In this document: piece by piece, positions 17,633 to 27,228 of the stretch
How positions within the stretch are numbered: the first letter of the stretch is position 1
How the letters are laid out: the number at the start of each line of letters is the position of its first letter
Assembly (NCBI RefSeq): GCF_002914585.1
Contig: NZ_PDDM01000019.1
Span: forward strand, 1-64,000
DNA: 64,000 nt
Source: Pseudanabaena sp. BC1403
GTDB lineage: Bacteria > Cyanobacteriota > Cyanobacteriia > Pseudanabaenales > Pseudanabaenaceae
Reading direction: 5' to 3'
Made by a program: the position numbers and the translations under genes
Notes under the pieces: model-generated
The model's input: only the letters and a program-made list of their open reading frames with translations
Database searches by the model: none
What the model was told of the DNA's origin: nothing

Positions 17633-18679
17633 ATGAGCCAGAAGTCATCTTCCAACCCGTGGCAAATCCTTAGTAACTCAGCCCTTCTACGCTTTCTGCT
17701 GCTGTTTGGCTGTAGTTGGGCTACGGTGTTGCTGATTAATTATTTTTATACTACGATCGCCCTCTTCACCGCAGCCAGTATCTTTGCGGTGCTACTAAAT
17801 TATCCTGTGGTCTGGCTATCGCTTTATATGCCCAGAAAACTGGCAATTACAGTCACCTTTATCGGGGCAGTCACTTTATTGCTTGGTTTAGCCATGCTGA
17901 TTGGTCTGGAAGTGTTAAATCAGGGACAGAGTTTGCTAACCCAGATTAGAAATACGTTGAACCAGCCAGATCTTTTACCATTTTTGGATTCCCTCAAGCA
18001 ACTGGATATTAGACAAGTAATAGAAACGCTCCAAACGAGTTTAGCATCTGGTTTAGGAGTCGTTAAAAGTATCTTTTCTAGCGTCTTGATCGGGGTTTTT
18101 TGGGCGGTTATCAGCTTGTATATGCTGATTGACGGTGAAAAGCTGTGGAAATTATCGCTGCGGCTATTGCCAGTCGCCTACCGCGATCGCTTTGCTAAAA
18201 CCTTTCAGCAAAGTTTTATCGGATTTTTACGCGGACAACTGCTGTTGATGCTGTTTCTCTCTGGCTCCTCCTTGCTAATTTTTCCATTTTTGGGGGTGAA
18301 CTATGCCCTGTTTTTGGCGATCGTTCTTGGCTTAATCGATTTGATCCCCGGCATTGGAGCCACCTTGGGAATTACGCTAGTTACCCTTTTAGTCTTAGCC
18401 TCCCAAGGAAGTGAGATCGCCTTAAGAGTGTTGATTGCCAGCATCGTGTTAGGTCAAATTCAGGATAACGTAGTGCAACCGAAAGTAATGGGCAATGTCC
18501 TAGAGTTAAATCCTGTGCTGCTATTTCTATCGCTGTTTATTGGCGAACGAATGGCTGGATTATTGGGCGTTTTTCTTGCCATTCCGATCGCTGGTATGAT
18601 TGCCGCATGGATGAGATCAGCCAAAGCAGAACCAAATCCAGTTTTGGAAGAAGTTCCAGAGGAAATTGTCGAACAATAG
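17633..18679 (+). CDS. AI-2E family (PerM/YdiK-type) membrane permease
   Basis: This 348-residue polytopic membrane protein has the AI-2E transporter layout: an N-terminal pair of helices (about 20-80), a soluble middle part, and a C-terminal half with SLYMLIDGEKL, FLRGQLLLMLF, LGLIDLIPGIGATLG and the late VVQPKVMGNVLELNPV and FLAIPIAGMI segments. These are the family's signatures. Members export small molecules or ions; the name autoinducer-2 exporter should not be taken literally. It stands alone, between two copies of the 63-bp repeat. Confidence 0.88.
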   Translation: MSQKSSSNPWQILSNSALLRFLLLFGCSWATVLLINYFYTTIALFTAASIFAVLLNYPVVWLSLYMPRKLAITVTFIGAVTLLLGLAMLIGLEVLNQGQSLLTQIRNTLNQPDLLPFLDSLKQLDIRQVIETLQTSLASGLGVVKSIFSSVLIGVFWAVISLYMLIDGEKLWKLSLRLLPVAYRDRFAKTFQQSFIGFLRGQLLLMLFLSGSSLLIFPFLGVNYALFLAIVLGLIDLIPGIGATLGITLVTLLVLASQGSEIALRVLIASIVLGQIQDNVVQPKVMGNVLELNPVLLFLSLFIGERMAGLLGVFLAIPIAGMIAAWMRSAKAEPNPVLEEVPEEIVEQ

Positions 18680-18689
18680 CAAAATCATT

Positions 18690-18776
18690 CCACCTAAAAA
18701 TCAGGACTCATAGTAATAGCGATCGCCTTTAGAAGATATATCGTTAATGCGATCGTCTAGAAATCACGACTCATAA
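18690..18776 (+). repeat. 63-bp HIP1-spaced repeat, copy D
   Basis: It reads CACCTAAAAATCAGGACTCA, AGTAATA, GCGATCGCCTTTAGAAGATA, TGCGATCG and TCTAGAAATCACGACTCAT, with the 33+30 order of segments preserved. It sits just after the AI-2E permease gene, between it and the convergent MscS gene. Confidence 0.78.
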
Positions 18777-18823
18777 ATAATCCAAAAAAAAAAGATCGGA
18801 CAATTTAAAACGCTGAAAATAAT

Positions 18824-20533
18824 TCATGATGAGATGCCCTTGAAACTATCTTGATTAAACTCTTTATTTAGCAAAAGTGCTTGACGGGGTATACCGATCG
18901 CAATTCCTTCTTTTTGCATTACCATTTGCAGGCGGCGGCGAAACTCTCGACCAACAGCCCATTGCTGAAGCGGTTGAGTCTTGATCCAAATGCGGATCAA
19001 CATTCCTGAATGTTGAAGCTCGTCAATACCTAAGACTTCTGGCAGTTCTAAAATTTTCGATCGCCATTCAGGTTCAGCATAAATTTCCTGAGATAATTTT
19101 TGTAAAACTGCAAAGGCGCGATCGGGATCAGTTTCATAGGATATTTGGATCGTGAGATCGACTCTTGCCCAGTCCTTCGATAAATTCTGAACGATCGAGA
19201 TCGCGCTGTTAGGAATAGTAATTAGCTGTCCTTCATTATTGCGAATTTGGGTAATCCGTAGATTCATTTTTTCGACTAAACCGCCTAAAGTTCCCACCAT
19301 AATTACATCACCGACCGCATATTGATCTTCTAAAATAATCAAAAATCCATTGATGATATCTTTAATCAATCCTTGTGCTGCAAATGAAATCGCTAAGCCG
19401 ACAATTCCCGCACCTGCTAGTAGAGGGATTAAGTCAACTCCAATTACAGATAGTGCCATCAAACTTGCAGCGCAAACCCAAAAAATAGCGACGACATTTG
19501 TTAAAACTTGAGTGATTGTAGATACTCTTAATTCCAAGCGTTGAGAGGGTTTCAACATCATAAAATCCTTCTCTTTGATAATCATCGCAAAGCGAGCAAT
19601 TAGAAGATTACTAATACGGATTAAGACATAGGCGACTAAGATAATTCCTAATACTTGCAGAGGCGTTGAGATAATAAAAGATTGGAGCCAGCGCGTACAA
19701 GGGAATAACCCTAAAATCACAAAAACACTGCTTCCGATAATCCCGATTTGCACAATTTGCAAGATTCGCTGCTGGAGATCGTCGAGATTAAACTGTTGCT
19801 TCAGAGATAGTTGTTGCTGCAATTCGTTAAGGGGGACTACATCAAGTTTTGCATCTAATTGATCATCAATTTGCGATTCCACTACTTGCTTGCGTTTTTT
19901 TAAATATTTTTCCAATTTTGTAATCAGGCGATTAGTCGCAATTGCCGCAATAAAAAGTCCTAATGCTGATAAACTGCGATCGCGTAGGAATGTTGGTTGA
20001 CGTTCCTGATGCGCTCTAATCAATGCATCACCGATAATTCGCGTTAGAGAATTAGCCCATTGAATCGGATCTCCTCCATGTATTTGAGCATCAAGGGTGG
20101 TGACAGTCATTAAATATCGATTGTCAATGTTAATTACAGATTGATCACTTTTTTCATCAAGACTCGTTGTTACTTGCAAGGTATTAGGATCAAAATTGCT
20201 ATTAGCCACACGATTTAGTTCTTCCTCAATCCCTTTTACTCGTTGCTCAAGGGGAAACTTTTGGTTAACTGAGGGAGCCGCCAGCAGGAACAATTGATAA
20301 CCATCTAATTTAACAGGTGCGCTATCAACATTGGCAATATTGGAATTGGAATTATAGCGTCCAGATATCAGTTTGTTTAAGTTTAATAGTTCAGATTGTC
20401 CCCATGCGATCGGAGTAGAATTTAAGAATAGGGATAGGGCGATCGCGCTAACTAAGAGAATAATCAATAGACCAGCATTACGAAACTGCTTTCCCCAAAA
20501 GCTTATTTTGATTTGATTTTGACGATTATTCAT
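18824..20533 (-). CDS. MscS-family mechanosensitive ion channel
   Basis: This 569-residue protein has an export signal (NAGLLIILLVSAIALSLFL, ending near AWGQ). A periplasmic N-terminal domain follows, then several membrane helices and the conserved MscS pore and beta domain (GAGIVGLAISFAAQGLIKD, then EDQYAVGDVI and ITQIRNNEGQLITIPNS). It should open under membrane tension during hypo-osmotic shock and release solutes. ATG 20533 is chosen because the upstream ATG at 20575 lies in a palindromic repeat and would add 14 residues before the signal segment. It converges with the AI-2E gene. Confidence 0.9.
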   Translation of the reverse strand: MNNRQNQIKISFWGKQFRNAGLLIILLVSAIALSLFLNSTPIAWGQSELLNLNKLISGRYNSNSNIANVDSAPVKLDGYQLFLLAAPSVNQKFPLEQRVKGIEEELNRVANSNFDPNTLQVTTSLDEKSDQSVINIDNRYLMTVTTLDAQIHGGDPIQWANSLTRIIGDALIRAHQERQPTFLRDRSLSALGLFIAAIATNRLITKLEKYLKKRKQVVESQIDDQLDAKLDVVPLNELQQQLSLKQQFNLDDLQQRILQIVQIGIIGSSVFVILGLFPCTRWLQSFIISTPLQVLGIILVAYVLIRISNLLIARFAMIIKEKDFMMLKPSQRLELRVSTITQVLTNVVAIFWVCAASLMALSVIGVDLIPLLAGAGIVGLAISFAAQGLIKDIINGFLIILEDQYAVGDVIMVGTLGGLVEKMNLRITQIRNNEGQLITIPNSAISIVQNLSKDWARVDLTIQISYETDPDRAFAVLQKLSQEIYAEPEWRSKILELPEVLGIDELQHSGMLIRIWIKTQPLQQWAVGREFRRRLQMVMQKEGIAIGIPRQALLLNKEFNQDSFKGISS

Positions 20534-20575
20534 AAGGGCGATTATTAAGGAATGGAAAATAAATAACTTATGCAA

Positions 20576-20632
20576 TTAAAACCCAAAATTGGTTGGGGCG
20601 GCGAAGCCGCCCCAACCAATTTTGGGTTTTAA
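20576..20632. repeat. Perfect 27-bp hairpin bounded by AAAACCCAA/TTGGGTTTT
   Basis: Bases 20576-20602 pair exactly with 20606-20632 around GAA. Flanking AGGAATGGAAAAT and ATTTTCATTCCT form a further imperfect inverted repeat. It lies in the divergent spacer between the MscS and ABC exporter genes, so it is not an obvious terminator. The rest of the spacer (20633-20896) shows nothing I recognise. Confidence 0.85.
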
Positions 20633-20896
20633 TAAATTTTCATTCCTAATGATTATTAATGGCATAGAGCGAATTATTTTTATGATTTATATTTGACTCT
20701 AGCTAAATTTTGGCAATCAATACAGAACTTTGCTTAACTTTTGTTGTCATATCTGCAATCAATTATACTTGTTCAATAAGCTAATCATGGGAATATCTTC
20801 CAAATCATGTAAAGTAAAGTCAAGAAAATCCCCAAAAAGGCTCAGGCAAGAGTTTTGAGGAGTATGATAATCGCATAAATTCGTAGAGTTTCACTT

Positions 20897-22879
20897 ATGG
20901 TGTCTATCTATACCCAAAGTAACTCGATCGCTTTGTCACAGGAATTACCTCCGATCCACATACAGGGACTGTACAAGCATTATGGCAAAACTGCGGCTGT
21001 GCGCGGCATTGATCTGGATATCAATCGTGGCGAACTCTTTGGTTTGATTGGACCTGATGGAGCAGGCAAAACGACAATCTTCCATATTCTCGGTGGCGTA
21101 ATGGAAGCTACCGCAGGCAAAGTCCAAATCCTTGGTCAAACTCCGCGAAAAGTCCGCAATTCAATTGGTTACTTAACTCAGCAATTTTCACTGTATTTGG
21201 ATTTGAGTGTCGATGAGAATCTGCGCTATAGTGCCAGTCTCCGCCAAGTTAGCGATCGCCGATTTCAGCAACAACGTCAGAAATATCTGAAACTGATGCA
21301 ACTCGATCGCTTTGGCGATCGCCTTGCGGGAAAGCTGTCTGGTGGCATGAAACAGAAGTTAGCCCTTTGTTGTGCGTTGATTTCGGAACCGAAAGTGTTA
21401 CTTCTTGATGAGCCAACTACGGGAGTTGATACGGTCGCAAGGCGGGAGTTTTGGGATATTTTGGCAGGGTTGACCGCGCAGGGGATCACCATTATCGTGG
21501 CGACACCTGATTTAGATGAAGCCGAACGCTGCGATCGCATTGCTTTGTTATACGACGGTCAGATCAAACAGATGGGAACTCCTAAGCAGTTAAAGGATGC
21601 TCTCAATCTTCACCGTCTAGAAATTTATACATCGGAATTAGCGAAAGCCGATCGCTTACTATTGGATGTGGTGGAATCTTCTGATGGCAATACTAGTAGC
21701 CAAATTGTCGATGTTCAGGTTTTAGGCGATCGCATTGATGTGTTAGTGCGTGAACCAGAGATGGGAGAAGCGGAAGTGCGATCGCTTTTTGCTGCGGCAC
21801 AAATTCCCGATCCCACCATTCGCCAATCGGAACCAACCTTAGAAAATGTATTTATGAATCTGATTCGTAGTCAGGGCGCGATCCCTAAGTTCGTGGTCTT
21901 TCCACGACAGCGACTGGTTGAGCAGATCACCAATCCTGCTGATGCAGCGATCGCCATCCATGCACGGCAGCTTAATCGTACTTTTGGCAACTTTCGCGCT
22001 GTGCAAAATCTCAATTTAGAGATTCGCTATGGTGAGGTCTATGGACTACTCGGAGCCAATGGAGCAGGAAAAACAACAGCGATCAAAATGCTCTGTGGTT
22101 TATTGCCAATAAGCTCTGGTGAGATTTCCTTGGGTGGAGAGAAGGGCAATTTACGCAGTGCTGATTTGCGCCAACGTATTGGCTATATGAGTCAAAAGTT
22201 TACGCTCTATGATGATTTGACGATTATCGAAAATCTTGAATTTTATAGCGGCGTTTATGGAATTCCACCAAGGCAACAACGCCAGAAAATTGCTTGGGTA
22301 TTGGAGATTTGTGGATTGGAAGGACAGGAAAAACTGATGACGGGCAGTTTACCTGGGGGATGGAAACAGCGGGTTGCCTTTGGTGCATCGGTGATGCATG
22401 AACCAGAAATTTTGTTTTTGGATGAACCGACCTCTGGCGTGGATGTATTGGCGAGAAAACAGTTCTGGCAATTGATTAATGACTTCGCCCGCAATGGTAC
22501 AGCAATATTAGTGACGACACACTATATGAATGAAGCCGAACAATGCAATCGTATGTGTTTTATGGTTTCGGGACGGAAGGTTGCTGAAGGCTCAGCAAGT
22601 GAGATTAAGGCGGCGCAAGTCGGACAACTATTTGAGATTGGTGTTGCACAGGTACAAGACAGTTATGAACTATTACGCACCCAGTTTGAGCCTTGGCGCA
22701 TATCCATTTTTGGCGATCGCCTCCATGTGGTTTTAGACGAACCCGATCGCGAAATTCTGCAATTGCGATCGCTGATGCATTCAGCAAATCTGGAGATTCA
22801 CGATATGCAGATTATTCCTTTTTCCTTAGAAGATGCCTTTATTGGTGAAGTGCAAAGGGCAGGAGGAGCGCCGCCATGA
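20897..22879 (+). CDS. ABC transporter ATPase with two fused nucleotide-binding domains
   Basis: This 660-residue cytoplasmic protein carries two ABC ATPase domains in tandem, as in the YbhF/CcmA-type drug exporters. Domain 1 has Walker A GPDGAGKTT (52-60), signature LSGGMKQKL and Walker B VLLLDEPTTGVD. Domain 2 has Walker A GANGAGKTT, a signature that reads LPGGWKQRV instead of LSGGxQ, and Walker B ILFLDEPTSGVD. It would energise export by the two ABC-2 permeases encoded directly downstream. It overlaps the first permease gene by 4 bases. The spacer upstream is shared with the divergent MscS gene. Confidence 0.92.
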   Translation: MVSIYTQSNSIALSQELPPIHIQGLYKHYGKTAAVRGIDLDINRGELFGLIGPDGAGKTTIFHILGGVMEATAGKVQILGQTPRKVRNSIGYLTQQFSLYLDLSVDENLRYSASLRQVSDRRFQQQRQKYLKLMQLDRFGDRLAGKLSGGMKQKLALCCALISEPKVLLLDEPTTGVDTVARREFWDILAGLTAQGITIIVATPDLDEAERCDRIALLYDGQIKQMGTPKQLKDALNLHRLEIYTSELAKADRLLLDVVESSDGNTSSQIVDVQVLGDRIDVLVREPEMGEAEVRSLFAAAQIPDPTIRQSEPTLENVFMNLIRSQGAIPKFVVFPRQRLVEQITNPADAAIAIHARQLNRTFGNFRAVQNLNLEIRYGEVYGLLGANGAGKTTAIKMLCGLLPISSGEISLGGEKGNLRSADLRQRIGYMSQKFTLYDDLTIIENLEFYSGVYGIPPRQQRQKIAWVLEICGLEGQEKLMTGSLPGGWKQRVAFGASVMHEPEILFLDEPTSGVDVLARKQFWQLINDFARNGTAILVTTHYMNEAEQCNRMCFMVSGRKVAEGSASEIKAAQVGQLFEIGVAQVQDSYELLRTQFEPWRISIFGDRLHVVLDEPDREILQLRSLMHSANLEIHDMQIIPFSLEDAFIGEVQRAGGAPP

Positions 22880-23982
22880 ATCGAGTAATGAATCAATGTC
22901 TTAAGGAATTGGAACAATTTCGGCGCGATCGCTTAGGAGTTGCCCTCGCGTTTATTTTGCCCTTCGCCGCATTGCTGATCATCGGCTATGCGATCCGTTT
23001 AGAAGCCAAAAATATTCCCCTTGCAATTCAGGACTTCGATCAAACCTCGCTCAGTCGTGGCTTTATTGAGCGCCTCTATGCCACCAATCAGTTTATTGCC
23101 GCACCATTTCATAGCGCCTCTTTTCCCGATGGACTCGATCGCGGTACGGCGATAGCTCAAATTACGATCCCCCTAGGATTTGCCAATGATGCCATTTCAG
23201 GTCGGGGTACGAATCTGCAAGTGGTGGTTGATGGTAGTGACGTGGTGAATGCAAGGGTGATTAAACTCAGCATTGCGGGTGTTAGTCAGTCGTGGCTGCA
23301 AGCAGTCACGGGTTTGGAGTCCAAGGCGATCGGGGTTGTTGCACAGGTGCGCCTCTGGTTTAACCCCGGCCGACAAGAATCCCTCTTTATTGTCCCTGGA
23401 GCCTACGGCGTAATTCTGGCATTATTTCCGCCCTTGTTAATTGCGATCGCCCTCGTCCGTGAAAAGGAACAAGGCACAATTCTGCAACTCTATGCCACGA
23501 GCCTTGGAGCCGCCGAATTACTATTGGGCAAAACCCTTGCCTATGTGTTGGTAGGGCTTGGTGAAGCGATTATTCTAATCCTCAGTGGCTATATTCTCTT
23601 TGGCGTGGGCTTTGCTGGCGATCCCATCCCTCTGATTATCGGCACACCCATATTTTTGATGGCAGGGGTGCAGTTAGGTTTAGCGATCGCTATTTTTACC
23701 TCAACCCAAAGTGCGGCGGTGCAGGGCATTGGCACGATCAAGGTTTTGACAGCTTTTCTCTTAGCAGGATTCCTATTTCCTCTCAATACTGTGCCATTCC
23801 CCTTCTCGATTGTGTCCTATGCCGTACCTGCCCGCTACTATATCGAGCTTTGTCGCGATGCCTTTGTACGTGGATCTGGCTGGGCTGGCACATGGCATTT
23901 ACTCCTCGCCATGACGCTATTAGCGATCGCGGAGTTTGGTTTGGCTTGGTTAGGAATGCGCCGAATGCAATTATCCGATTGA
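22876..23982 (+). CDS. ABC-2 type permease (YbhS/YbhR-like), first subunit
   Basis: This 368-residue membrane protein has one N-terminal helix (VALAFILPFAALLIIGYA), a large external loop and five or more C-terminal helices, the ABC-2 topology. The motif LVREKEQGTILQLYATSLGAAELLLGK marks the coupling region of this family. With the second permease it should form the exporter channel driven by the double ATPase and connected to the HlyD-type adaptor. The start overlaps the ATPase stop (ATGA) and the next gene begins 11 bases after its stop. Confidence 0.9.
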   Translation: MNRVMNQCLKELEQFRRDRLGVALAFILPFAALLIIGYAIRLEAKNIPLAIQDFDQTSLSRGFIERLYATNQFIAAPFHSASFPDGLDRGTAIAQITIPLGFANDAISGRGTNLQVVVDGSDVVNARVIKLSIAGVSQSWLQAVTGLESKAIGVVAQVRLWFNPGRQESLFIVPGAYGVILALFPPLLIAIALVREKEQGTILQLYATSLGAAELLLGKTLAYVLVGLGEAIILILSGYILFGVGFAGDPIPLIIGTPIFLMAGVQLGLAIAIFTSTQSAAVQGIGTIKVLTAFLLAGFLFPLNTVPFPFSIVSYAVPARYYIELCRDAFVRGSGWAGTWHLLLAMTLLAIAEFGLAWLGMRRMQLSD

Positions 23983-23993
23983 AGGATTTCTCT

Positions 23994-25160
23994 ATGATGT
24001 TTATTTTTGGATTAGATCGTCTATGGGCACATTTATGGGATCGTCGCCTCAGGGCGTTATTGATTAAGGAAACGACGGAACTACTTCGCAATCGTCAGTT
24101 AGTAGGATTTCTAACGATCGCGCCGATTATTACAATGATCATATTCGGTTATGTCCTCAACTCTGATGTTGCCAATTTAAAGCTGAGTATCCTCGATCAA
24201 AACAAAGTCACCATCAGCCGCGAGTTAACCGATGCCTTTACCGCCAATCGCGTATTTTTGCCAACTTATCACACCGATAGTCAATCCCAACTATCCCAGC
24301 AAGTTGGACAGGGCAAAGCCGATGCGGGACTGGTAATCCCGCCCAACTTCAGCCGTGATCTATTGCAAACGGGAAGTGCGGAAGTCCAAGTCGTCATTGA
24401 TGGAATTAATGCCTATGCGTCAGGTTTAGCCAAAGGATATATCGCCCAAATCGTTGCTAACTTTAATGCCAATCTCCTGTTGGATAAACAAGCGATCGCC
24501 TTCATCGATCCCGCTCAACTAAGTCAACCGCAAATGACCTTCCGTTACAATCCTGGATTGGTTGATAGTTGGTTCTTTGTGCCTGGAGTAATTGGCACAA
24601 TAATGACACTCAGTTGTACTCTAGCTGCTGCTGTGGAGGCAGTCCGCGAAAAGGATCAAGGTACATTGGAGCAGCTACTCATGACTCCTGTTGCCTCCAC
24701 TTCCATTTTGATTTCTAAGATCTTGCCAATTTCCATTTTATTAACTGGTACATTGCTCGTCTGTTTTGCCACCAGTCATTTTGTATTTCAAATTCCCTTT
24801 CGCGGTAATTTTCTGCTATTCCTGCTAGTTTCTATGCTCTACATCCAAATCGGTGTGGGCATTGGGCTGACCATTTCCACCCTCTCCAAAAACAAATTAC
24901 AAACGATTCTGATTGGCTTCTTTCTGAATATTCCTCTGATTCTTCTGTCGGGAGCATTGACCGCAATCAACAGTATGCCTCTCTTCTTTCGCTATGTGGC
25001 GGAGTTCAATCCCCTCTATCACTATCTGGTAATTGTACGCGGCATCCTGCTCAAAGGTGTGGGTCTAGAAGTTGTCTGGGGAAATGCGATCGCCCTACTC
25101 GCCTTTGCCGCCGCGATTCTATTTGTCAGTGCTAGTCAATATCGTAAGCAGCTTACCTAA
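23994..25160 (+). CDS. ABC-2 type permease (YbhS/YbhR-like), second subunit
   Basis: This 388-residue partner of the preceding permease has the same topology and the coupling motif VREKDQGTLEQLLMTPVA. ATG 23994 is chosen because AAGGA lies 8 bases upstream; an earlier in-frame start at 23850 would fall inside the first permease gene. The two permeases differ enough to suggest a heterodimer. A 31-base gap with AAGGAGG leads into the adaptor gene. Confidence 0.9.
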   Translation: MMFIFGLDRLWAHLWDRRLRALLIKETTELLRNRQLVGFLTIAPIITMIIFGYVLNSDVANLKLSILDQNKVTISRELTDAFTANRVFLPTYHTDSQSQLSQQVGQGKADAGLVIPPNFSRDLLQTGSAEVQVVIDGINAYASGLAKGYIAQIVANFNANLLLDKQAIAFIDPAQLSQPQMTFRYNPGLVDSWFFVPGVIGTIMTLSCTLAAAVEAVREKDQGTLEQLLMTPVASTSILISKILPISILLTGTLLVCFATSHFVFQIPFRGNFLLFLLVSMLYIQIGVGIGLTISTLSKNKLQTILIGFFLNIPLILLSGALTAINSMPLFFRYVAEFNPLYHYLVIVRGILLKGVGLEVVWGNAIALLAFAAAILFVSASQYRKQLT

Positions 25161-25191
25161 ACATTTCCCAATTTGAAGGAGGAATAATCCC

Positions 25192-26490
25192 ATGACAGAG
25201 CTTAATTTGACCCCATCATCAACTCACGATCCTGCGATTGAGAAAAGCAACACCATCGTGCAGCCACCCGTAACTGAAAACATTCCATCGCCAAAATCGC
25301 ACCCACAATGGCTAGGAATTGCTCTAGGGTTAGGTGCGATCGCGATTATCGGCGTAGGTAGTTGGTATATCTTCCGTCCGCAAACTCAAAATGCGATCGG
25401 CTTTAGTGGACGCATTGAAGGCTATGAAACCGATGTCAGCACCAAATCCTCTGGGAGAGTGGAAGAAGTCACCGTCAGAGAAGGCGATAATGTCACCAAA
25501 GGACAGTTATTAGTCCGCCTCGATGATGCCGAAATTCGCTCTGAACTTCAAGCCGCTTCCTCACAGGTAGTTGCCGCTCAAAAACGAGCGCTCGAAGCCG
25601 AGTTACAGATTTCGGTGATCGAAAATCAACTTGCTGATGCCAGTTTGGGTGTACTGCAATCTGAAGGCGATAGCCAAGGCAAAATCGCTGAAGCCAAGGG
25701 ATTGATCTCCACTGCCGAAGCCTTTGTCGCTCAAGAACAGGCAAGGGTGGAAGAGGCAAAAGCACTATTAGAGCAAACTAGAGTCGATCGCGATCGCTAT
25801 GCTCAACTTGCGAAAGAAGGTGCGGAAACTGCCCAACGCTATGACCTCGCCAAAACTGCCTACAACACGGCATTAGCAGCAGTATATAGTCGTGAAAAAG
25901 CCGTGGAAGCTGCCCGTCAGTCCGTTGGCATCGCAAGAGGCAAATTGCAACAAGCTCAAACCACCACGCTCAATCCCGCTCGCCAATCCACTCAAGTCGC
26001 CAGACTCCAAGCCCAATCTGACCAAGCCCGCAGTCTTTTGGCTGTAGCTCAAGCCGATGTCAAAACCGCCGAAGCCAATCGCCAATTAATCCAAAGTCGA
26101 TTGAATAATCTCACCGTCAACAGTCCCATTAACGGCGTAGTTACAGTTCGCAGTATCGAACTCGGTACGGTCGTATTACCAACTCGTCCGCTCTTACGGA
26201 TTGTCGATCTCAAGTCTGTCTATATGCGCGGATTCATTCCTGAAGGTGATGTTGGCAAAATCCGCGTCGGTCAATCAGCACTAGTATTCCTCGATGCCGA
26301 TCACGATCGCAAAAATCCCCTCAAAGCCACAGTAACGGCGATCGATGCCAAAGCTTCGTTTACCCCCGAAAATGTCTATTTCAAACGCGATCGGACACAG
26401 CAGGTATTTGGAGTAAAACTAGCGATCGATGATTCCAATGGATTCGCTAAAATCGGTATGCCCGTCGATGCTGAAATCGAGTTGAAGTAG
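25192..26490 (+). CDS. HlyD-family periplasmic adaptor of the ABC exporter
   Basis: This 432-residue protein has one N-terminal membrane helix (LGIALGLGAIAIIGVGSWYIF), a lipoyl-like half motif (GRVEEVTVREGDNVTKGQLL), a long Ala/Gln-rich coiled-coil hairpin (about 110-300), the second lipoyl half (NSPINGVVTVRSIELGTVV) and a beta-barrel tail. It should bridge the inner-membrane exporter to an outer-membrane channel, which is not encoded nearby (a TolC-type protein elsewhere is expected). A strong GGAGG precedes the ATG. With the three genes upstream it makes a complete YbhG-F-S-R-like export operon. Confidence 0.92.
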   Translation: MTELNLTPSSTHDPAIEKSNTIVQPPVTENIPSPKSHPQWLGIALGLGAIAIIGVGSWYIFRPQTQNAIGFSGRIEGYETDVSTKSSGRVEEVTVREGDNVTKGQLLVRLDDAEIRSELQAASSQVVAAQKRALEAELQISVIENQLADASLGVLQSEGDSQGKIAEAKGLISTAEAFVAQEQARVEEAKALLEQTRVDRDRYAQLAKEGAETAQRYDLAKTAYNTALAAVYSREKAVEAARQSVGIARGKLQQAQTTTLNPARQSTQVARLQAQSDQARSLLAVAQADVKTAEANRQLIQSRLNNLTVNSPINGVVTVRSIELGTVVLPTRPLLRIVDLKSVYMRGFIPEGDVGKIRVGQSALVFLDADHDRKNPLKATVTAIDAKASFTPENVYFKRDRTQQVFGVKLAIDDSNGFAKIGMPVDAEIELK

Positions 26491-26523
26491 TTTTGAAAAA
26501 ATTTAAGATTCCCATTAATATTT

Positions 26524-26617
26524 GCGATCGCCTAGCAATCACGACTCGTAGTACTAGCGATCGCCTTTAGGAAATGGATGGTTGATGCGATCTCCCATAA
26601 CTCACGACTCACAGCAT
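26524..26617 (+). repeat. 63-bp HIP1-spaced repeat, copy E
   Basis: It reads GCGATCGCCTAGCAATCACG, GTACTA, GCGATCGCCTTTAGGAAATG, GGTTGATGCGATCTCC and CTCACGACTCACAG. It lies right after the exporter operon. Confidence 0.78.
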
Positions 26618-26643
26618 AGCCATTTTAAATTTTAAAACCCTTG

Positions 26644-27033
26644 CTATAGTCTATCTCTGGCGTTCAGCACCCTTGGTAGATTTACTTCAATCCAATCAGT
26701 CAAAGTGGCAACATGCTCGGCAACCTCTTCTCCCATAGGCGTGAGGCTGTACTCGACAAAGGGTGGCACAACAGGGTGAGACACTCGCAGGACAAAACCA
26801 TCTTCTGCTAAGGTTTGCAAGCTTTGGGCGAGCATTTTCTCACTAACGCCCCCGATTTTTCGTCTCAACTCACTAAATCGATGCGTGCCTTGGCGAAGGG
26901 TCATTAGACAGAGTACACCCCACTGACTGCAAACATGCTTGAGGATTCCCCGAGAAGGGCAGGGTTGAGCAAAAAGATCGCCTTTCTCAAGGCGTTCTGT
27001 CAAAGTATTTTGACGATTACTGGGAGGATTCAT
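26644..27033 (-). CDS. HxlR-family transcriptional regulator (QorR/YtfH-like)
   Basis: This 129-residue winged-helix protein of the HxlR type has CPSRGILKHVCSQWGVLCLMTL, the recognition region HRFSELRRKIGGVSEKMLAQSLQTL and the wing VEYSLTPMGEEV. The N-terminal cysteine before the first helix is typical of redox-sensing members. It is divergent from a QorB-type quinone reductase, the same arrangement as ytfH-qorB in Escherichia coli, so it probably represses that gene and itself. A candidate operator touches its start codon. Confidence 0.88.
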   Translation of the reverse strand: MNPPSNRQNTLTERLEKGDLFAQPCPSRGILKHVCSQWGVLCLMTLRQGTHRFSELRRKIGGVSEKMLAQSLQTLAEDGFVLRVSHPVVPPFVEYSLTPMGEEVAEHVATLTDWIEVNLPRVLNARDRL

Positions 27034-27035
27034 AT

Positions 27036-27060
27036 ACTTACCTTTTTGTAGGTACTTACC
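27036..27060. promoter_or_regulatory. Candidate HxlR operator
   Basis: The divergent spacer carries TACCT, six bases, then AGGTA (inverted repeat 27039-27054), inside two direct copies of ACTTACC. It begins three bases from the regulator start codon, so binding would block its own promoter or initiation. The assignment is inferred from position and symmetry only. Confidence 0.5.
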
Positions 27061-27228
27061 AAAAGTTAGTGTATAGCACTATATTGAATTTACAGCAATT
27101 TGCTTTCCAAACCGCCACAAATAAGAATAGAAAACCCATTGCGGGGCTTTGCCCTGTGACTCTTATTGTGGCAGGTTCGAGCAAATTTTGCTTTATGTCA
27201 TCAAAACAAACAGCAAAGAGGTCAAACG

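Noticed and set aside
20534-20575. Longer start for the MscS channel
   Set aside because: The upstream ATG sits at the edge of a palindromic repeat and would put 14 residues before a normal export signal.
23850-23993. Longer start for the second ABC permease
   Set aside because: The extension lies inside the first permease gene, whereas ATG 23994 has AAGGA at the right distance.
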